DNA from: RZYY01 sp036794825
Lineage (GTDB): Bacteria; Bacteroidota; Bacteroidia; Bacteroidales; 4484-276
NCBI GenBank assembly: GCA_036794825.1
Contig: DAIRGA010000029.1
Coordinates: forward strand, 1-64,000
Direction: 5' to 3'
Length of the DNA stretch: 64,000 nucleotides
Position 1 is the stretch's first letter; each line of letters opens with the position of its first letter. Positions 60,976 through 64,000 of the stretch are shown here, in pieces. The translations under genes were made by a program, and so were the position numbers. The notes below the pieces were generated by a model. The model saw only the letters and a list, made by a program, of their open reading frames with translations, made no database searches and was not told where the DNA came from.

Positions 60976-62112
60976 TTAATCTTCAGATCGCCTCAGGTTA
61001 AACATGCACGTTACCGGGAAATGATCGGAGAAATCAACCTTGTGAATAGTAAAATCATTAGGGACAAGAATTTCGCTATGCAGCACATAATCAATTCTGA
61101 TTAAAGGAATTCCACCGGAATAGGTGCTGCCATAGCCTCTTCCGGCATTCAGAAAAGCATCCCCAAGATCATTGGAGATGGTATAATAGACATAAGAAAC
61201 AGGGGTGTCGTTGAAATCACCGGAAACGATCACCGGATATGGCGACTGGCGGATATACTCCGTTGCAATCCTGGCTTGTTCCGCTCTTTTTCTGTAGGCA
61301 TTTCTGAACTTGCTGAGAATTATTTTTGAGTTCGAGCTGCTCTGTGGTTGAATTCCAGGATCAATAAATTCAGTGACGAACTTATAATCAGCATTGGAGA
61401 AGCGGATGGACTCAAGATGAAAATTGAAAACCCTGATCGTGTCACGGTTGATGACAACATCGGTGTAAATGCCTGAATTTGAGGTAGAATTTTTAAAACG
61501 GATCGCTCCCTTGCCGACGATGGGAAAGCGGCTGAAGGTGGCCAGTCCGTAATGTTTGTTATCACCTGCTACTTTCACATAATCAACATGATAATGGTTG
61601 GCCAGTTGAAGCTGGACGAACGGCTCAATGGTGGGAAAAAAACTCTCATTGCCGTGAAAAAACTCCTGAAAGTTAATAATATCAGGGCTTTCAGTAGCAA
61701 TGAACCTGAAAATCGCATCGCGTGTAAAATAGTCCTGGCCTTTGAGCCATTTATACTGATCGAAAAGCCGGACGTTGTAGGACAGGAATTTGAAATTGGG
61801 AGCTGATGGATCTATGTGCGAATTTTTCCCTTGTCCGAAATTCTTCATCATCACGTTCCATCCTGCCATAATGGTGATGAAGGAAAGAAGAAAATAGAAT
61901 TTGAACCGAATCAGCCAGAAAACCACGAAACCGACATTAAGTATAAAAAGTACAGGGTAAAACAACCCAAGCAGCGATGGGACAAAGAATTGTTCGGGGT
62001 TGTAGTACGGCGCAAAATAGGTAAGAGCAAGCAGTATGGCAAAAAACAGGTTGATGAGCAAAAGCAGCATCTTCAGCCCGAGCCTGAAAACCCTGATGCT
62101 CCCGGTTGCCAT
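60976..62112 (-). CDS. membrane-anchored endonuclease/exonuclease/phosphatase family protein
   Basis: 378 residues. Three N-terminal membrane helices (within 10-90), then an EEP domain (about 105-370). Active-site motifs: SYNVRLFD (Asn), INFQEFF (metal Glu), GDFNDTPVSYVY (Asp/Asn) and FSDHFPV (catalytic His). The domain faces the periplasm or cytoplasm depending on the odd helix count. Substrate could be nucleic acid, phosphoinositide or sphingolipid. The ATG overlaps the stop of the rhomboid gene (TAATG). Confidence 0.85.
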   Translation of the reverse strand: MATGSIRVFRLGLKMLLLLINLFFAILLALTYFAPYYNPEQFFVPSLLGLFYPVLFILNVGFVVFWLIRFKFYFLLSFITIMAGWNVMMKNFGQGKNSHIDPSAPNFKFLSYNVRLFDQYKWLKGQDYFTRDAIFRFIATESPDIINFQEFFHGNESFFPTIEPFVQLQLANHYHVDYVKVAGDNKHYGLATFSRFPIVGKGAIRFKNSTSNSGIYTDVVINRDTIRVFNFHLESIRFSNADYKFVTEFIDPGIQPQSSSNSKIILSKFRNAYRKRAEQARIATEYIRQSPYPVIVSGDFNDTPVSYVYYTISNDLGDAFLNAGRGYGSTYSGGIPLIRIDYVLHSEILVPNDFTIHKVDFSDHFPVTCMFNLRRSED

Positions 62113-63038
62113 TAGTTTCGGTTTTTATTACTCGATTGAAACAACAGTGCTTTCTCTTCACTGGAAAGGCTTCCGTAACCCGACCGTGCAATCTTTTCAA
62201 GAATCTTGTCAATTTTTGCCTGGTTTTCCCGGCGGCGTGTGTTATATTCATCGTCCGAAAGTGGTCGTCCGGTGTAGGGTGTCTCAGACCGTCCGGACTT
62301 CCTGTTAAATCCTTTGTGGCGTTTAAAATTTAGCCACCGGAAACTTATGGTAAGGTCGTTGCCTTTTTTCAGTGCAAAAATATAGAGAAAGCCCCAGAAA
62401 GCGCCTCCCAGGTGTGCAATATGGCCGCCTGCATTTCCCCATGGAATGCTTAGCACATCCACAAGAATAGTGATCAGTGCAAGGTATTTCAGCTTTAATC
62501 TTCCAAAAAGGAAAAGAACAATCGAATATTCGGGAACGTAGGTGGCCACTGCAATGAGTACTGCGAGCACAGATGCTGAGGCGCCGAGAGCAATTGACTG
62601 ACCTAAGGAGCTTTCGAAGACGGGAAAAAAATTGAAGGCCCCGATATAAAAAAACGCCCCGGCAAGTCCCCCCAGAATATAAACGCTCAGCAATTTGCTA
62701 TTATCGAGGTATTCGAGAAAAATACGACCGCCAAAGTAAAGAACGATCATGTTGAACAGCAGGTGTAAAAAATTTTCGTGCAGAAACATGTATGTGATCA
62801 GCGTCCACGGACGGCTGGCCAGATCGCTCAGGTTTGCCGGAACCGACAAATACCAGGTGATCCAAGAAACATCACCGTCGGCTGCTCCGGGATTTGAAAC
62901 CTGGAAAAGCCAGAAGATAACCTTCGACACATTTACCAGTAGAAATACCCCAAGGTTTATGTATATCAGGCTGGCCAGCAACGATTTACGGCTGAAAAAC
63001 CTCTTCAGGTCGTCAAGTGGATTCTGATAAGCGTACAT
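62112..63038 (-). CDS. rhomboid family intramembrane serine protease, long form
   Basis: 308 residues. Six membrane helices (about 20-225). Catalytic Ser in ALGASASVLAV and His in GHIAHLGGAFWG. The helix 2 HENFLHLLFNMIVLYFGG motif is conserved. After the membrane core a cytoplasmic tail (about 230-308), basic and then acidic, is typical of the Bacteroidota form. Substrates unknown. Operon with a second rhomboid (two-base gap) and the EEP gene. Confidence 0.9.
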   Translation of the reverse strand: MYAYQNPLDDLKRFFSRKSLLASLIYINLGVFLLVNVSKVIFWLFQVSNPGAADGDVSWITWYLSVPANLSDLASRPWTLITYMFLHENFLHLLFNMIVLYFGGRIFLEYLDNSKLLSVYILGGLAGAFFYIGAFNFFPVFESSLGQSIALGASASVLAVLIAVATYVPEYSIVLFLFGRLKLKYLALITILVDVLSIPWGNAGGHIAHLGGAFWGFLYIFALKKGNDLTISFRWLNFKRHKGFNRKSGRSETPYTGRPLSDDEYNTRRRENQAKIDKILEKIARSGYGSLSSEEKALLFQSSNKNRN

Positions 63039-63040
63039 GC

Positions 63041-63892
63041 TTAGAAAATGCGTTTATGTTTCCAGTATTTGATGAGAAAAAAACCAAAAATCATTCCGCC
63101 AAGGTGGGCAAAATGTGCTATGTTGCTCTGCGATTGGGTAAAACCAAGGTAGAGTTCGAGCAAACCGTAAAGGATGACAAACCATTTGGCTTTGATCGGA
63201 AAGAAGAAATAAAGATATAGCCTCACATTCGGGAATATCATTCCAAACGCCAGCAAAATCCCGAAAACGGCACCGGAAGCGCCAATCACATTCGGCCGGT
63301 TGAGCATATACTGCTTGTAATCAATCACAAATCCTTTAGCGCTTTCGATCAGCGCTGGGTTGTCGGGATTCCGCATCAGTTGGCCAACAGTTCGGTTAAA
63401 TTCATTGTATTTCAGGTGCATTTCGCCTGCGTAGGGCGAAAATGTACCCTTTATCGAAGCGCTGAATTCAACTATACCTTGTGCTGAAGGGTTTGCAATC
63501 AGAACGTCAAGGTAGTTGATTAGTGGTTGAAATTCGATGTAAAAAATGGCATAATGAACCAGAGCAGCGCCAACCCCGGTTATCAGATAATAGGTCAGAA
63601 ACCGCCTGCTTCCCCAAATGTTCTCGAGGGTGTAACCAAACATCCAAAGCGCAAACATGTTGAAAAACAGGTGGGAAATGCTTCCATGCAGGAACATGTA
63701 GGAAATGAATTGATATGGTTCGAATGCCTGTGACCCGGGAAACCGAAGTCCAAGGTAATCAGCAAGATCAATTCGGTAGGCCTGTTCCATTGCCATGGTG
63801 GCAAGAAAAAACAATCCGTTGAGGATCAGTAGGTTCTTGACCACCGGCGGTAATACCGTAAATCCCTGGGGGCTGTATTGCTGGTAATTCAT
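63041..63892 (-). CDS. rhomboid family intramembrane serine protease with large loop
   Basis: 283 residues. Catalytic Ser in VIGASGAVFGILL and His in IAHFAHLGGMIFGF; HGSISHLFFNMFALWMFG is the helix 2 motif. Between helices 3 and 4 there is an insertion of about 75 residues (about 125-200) that is soluble and unusual for a bacterial rhomboid. First gene of the operon, transcribed toward the left edge of the trio. The region upstream belongs to another gene or its end. Confidence 0.88.
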   Translation of the reverse strand: MNYQQYSPQGFTVLPPVVKNLLILNGLFFLATMAMEQAYRIDLADYLGLRFPGSQAFEPYQFISYMFLHGSISHLFFNMFALWMFGYTLENIWGSRRFLTYYLITGVGAALVHYAIFYIEFQPLINYLDVLIANPSAQGIVEFSASIKGTFSPYAGEMHLKYNEFNRTVGQLMRNPDNPALIESAKGFVIDYKQYMLNRPNVIGASGAVFGILLAFGMIFPNVRLYLYFFFPIKAKWFVILYGLLELYLGFTQSQSNIAHFAHLGGMIFGFFLIKYWKHKRIF

Positions 63893-63934
63893 TGTTTAAA
63901 GTTTGTTCAACTAACTTGATTCGTCATTAATTGT

Positions 63935-64000
63935 TTAGAGTCGTTCACCGGATTTCCGTCCAAAAATTTCACCGACATTAATTACCTTCACAATCGGTTC
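63935..64000 (-). CDS. possible C-terminal end of an upstream gene (partial)
   Basis: The last 66 bases are open on the minus strand to a TAA at 63935. They read 21 residues ending VGEIFGRKSGERL, while the other two minus frames stop early. It could be the end of a gene that runs off the right edge and into the rhomboid operon. Too short to identify. Confidence 0.3.
   Translation of the reverse strand, partial: EPIVKVINVGEIFGRKSGERL

Overview
The window is a stretch of bacterial chromosome from a member of the Bacteroidota, most likely the order Bacteroidales. This is inferred from five things: repeated TAnnTTTG promoter -7 elements; two proteins ending in type IX secretion (T9SS) sorting domains; a GDE/GT4/GH57 glycogen operon of Bacteroides type; a ribosomal protein S2 with a long charged tail; and weak or absent Shine-Dalgarno sequences. 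I see no prophage, insertion sequence, CRISPR array or conjugative gene. The window reads as a mostly vertical, housekeeping-rich region with a few unusual islands.

Layout. 1-378: a perfect 66-bp hairpin-rich direct repeat and a terminator. 379-5243 (-): glycogen operon. 5485-11014 (+): three signalling genes (five-PAS hybrid kinase, REC-kinase, REC-HTH). 11089-14723 (-): iadA, tsaC, a GT9 glycosyltransferase and dapD, facing ruvX, def and a TPR lipoprotein (+) from back-to-back promoters. 16551-18089: diadenylate cyclase cdaA and a LON-domain protein. 18105-21532 (-): a compact operon of DUF4956 membrane protein, divergent CotH-like kinase and secreted ankyrin-metallophosphatase, the most suggestive candidate system here. 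21707-24987: unknown genes and a class IV aminotransferase around a 129-bp array of eight ACTTAA sites. 25065-27476 (-): TPR hybrid kinase. 27829-30541 (+): rplM-rpsI-rpsB-tsf, with structured RNA before rplM and before rpsB. 30649-34427: OsmC, a 5'-nucleotidase-family lipoprotein and a MATE exporter. 34693-40310 (+): ferredoxin reductase-like protein, htpG, lemA, two TPM proteins and a GH19 lysozyme-like enzyme. 40443-40529 (-): tRNA-Leu(CAG). 40591-47978: slyD, a PKD lipoprotein, a phosphohexomutase, a T9SS cargo protein, and O-antigen ligase with rfbD. 48330-52779: two unknown genes, an LptA/OstA-like protein and two SPOR paralogues. 53133-55106 (+): an archaeal-type GatE. 55215-60931 (+): GH13 amylase, CotH-LTD-T9SS protein and MFS transporter. 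60976-63892 (-): EEP hydrolase and two tandem rhomboid proteases.

How they fit together. Alpha-glucan use recurs: glycogen synthesis and debranching at the left, a phosphohexomutase in the middle, and an exported amylase with a sugar transporter at the right. Envelope biogenesis also recurs (GT9, rfbD, O-antigen ligase, LptA-like protein, SPOR proteins, T9SS cargo). Two separate loci encode CotH-type secreted kinases, one of them beside a secreted phosphatase. Several start codons were corrected because a -7 promoter element overlaps the longer reading frame. All functional calls come from motif recognition by eye; no database search was possible.
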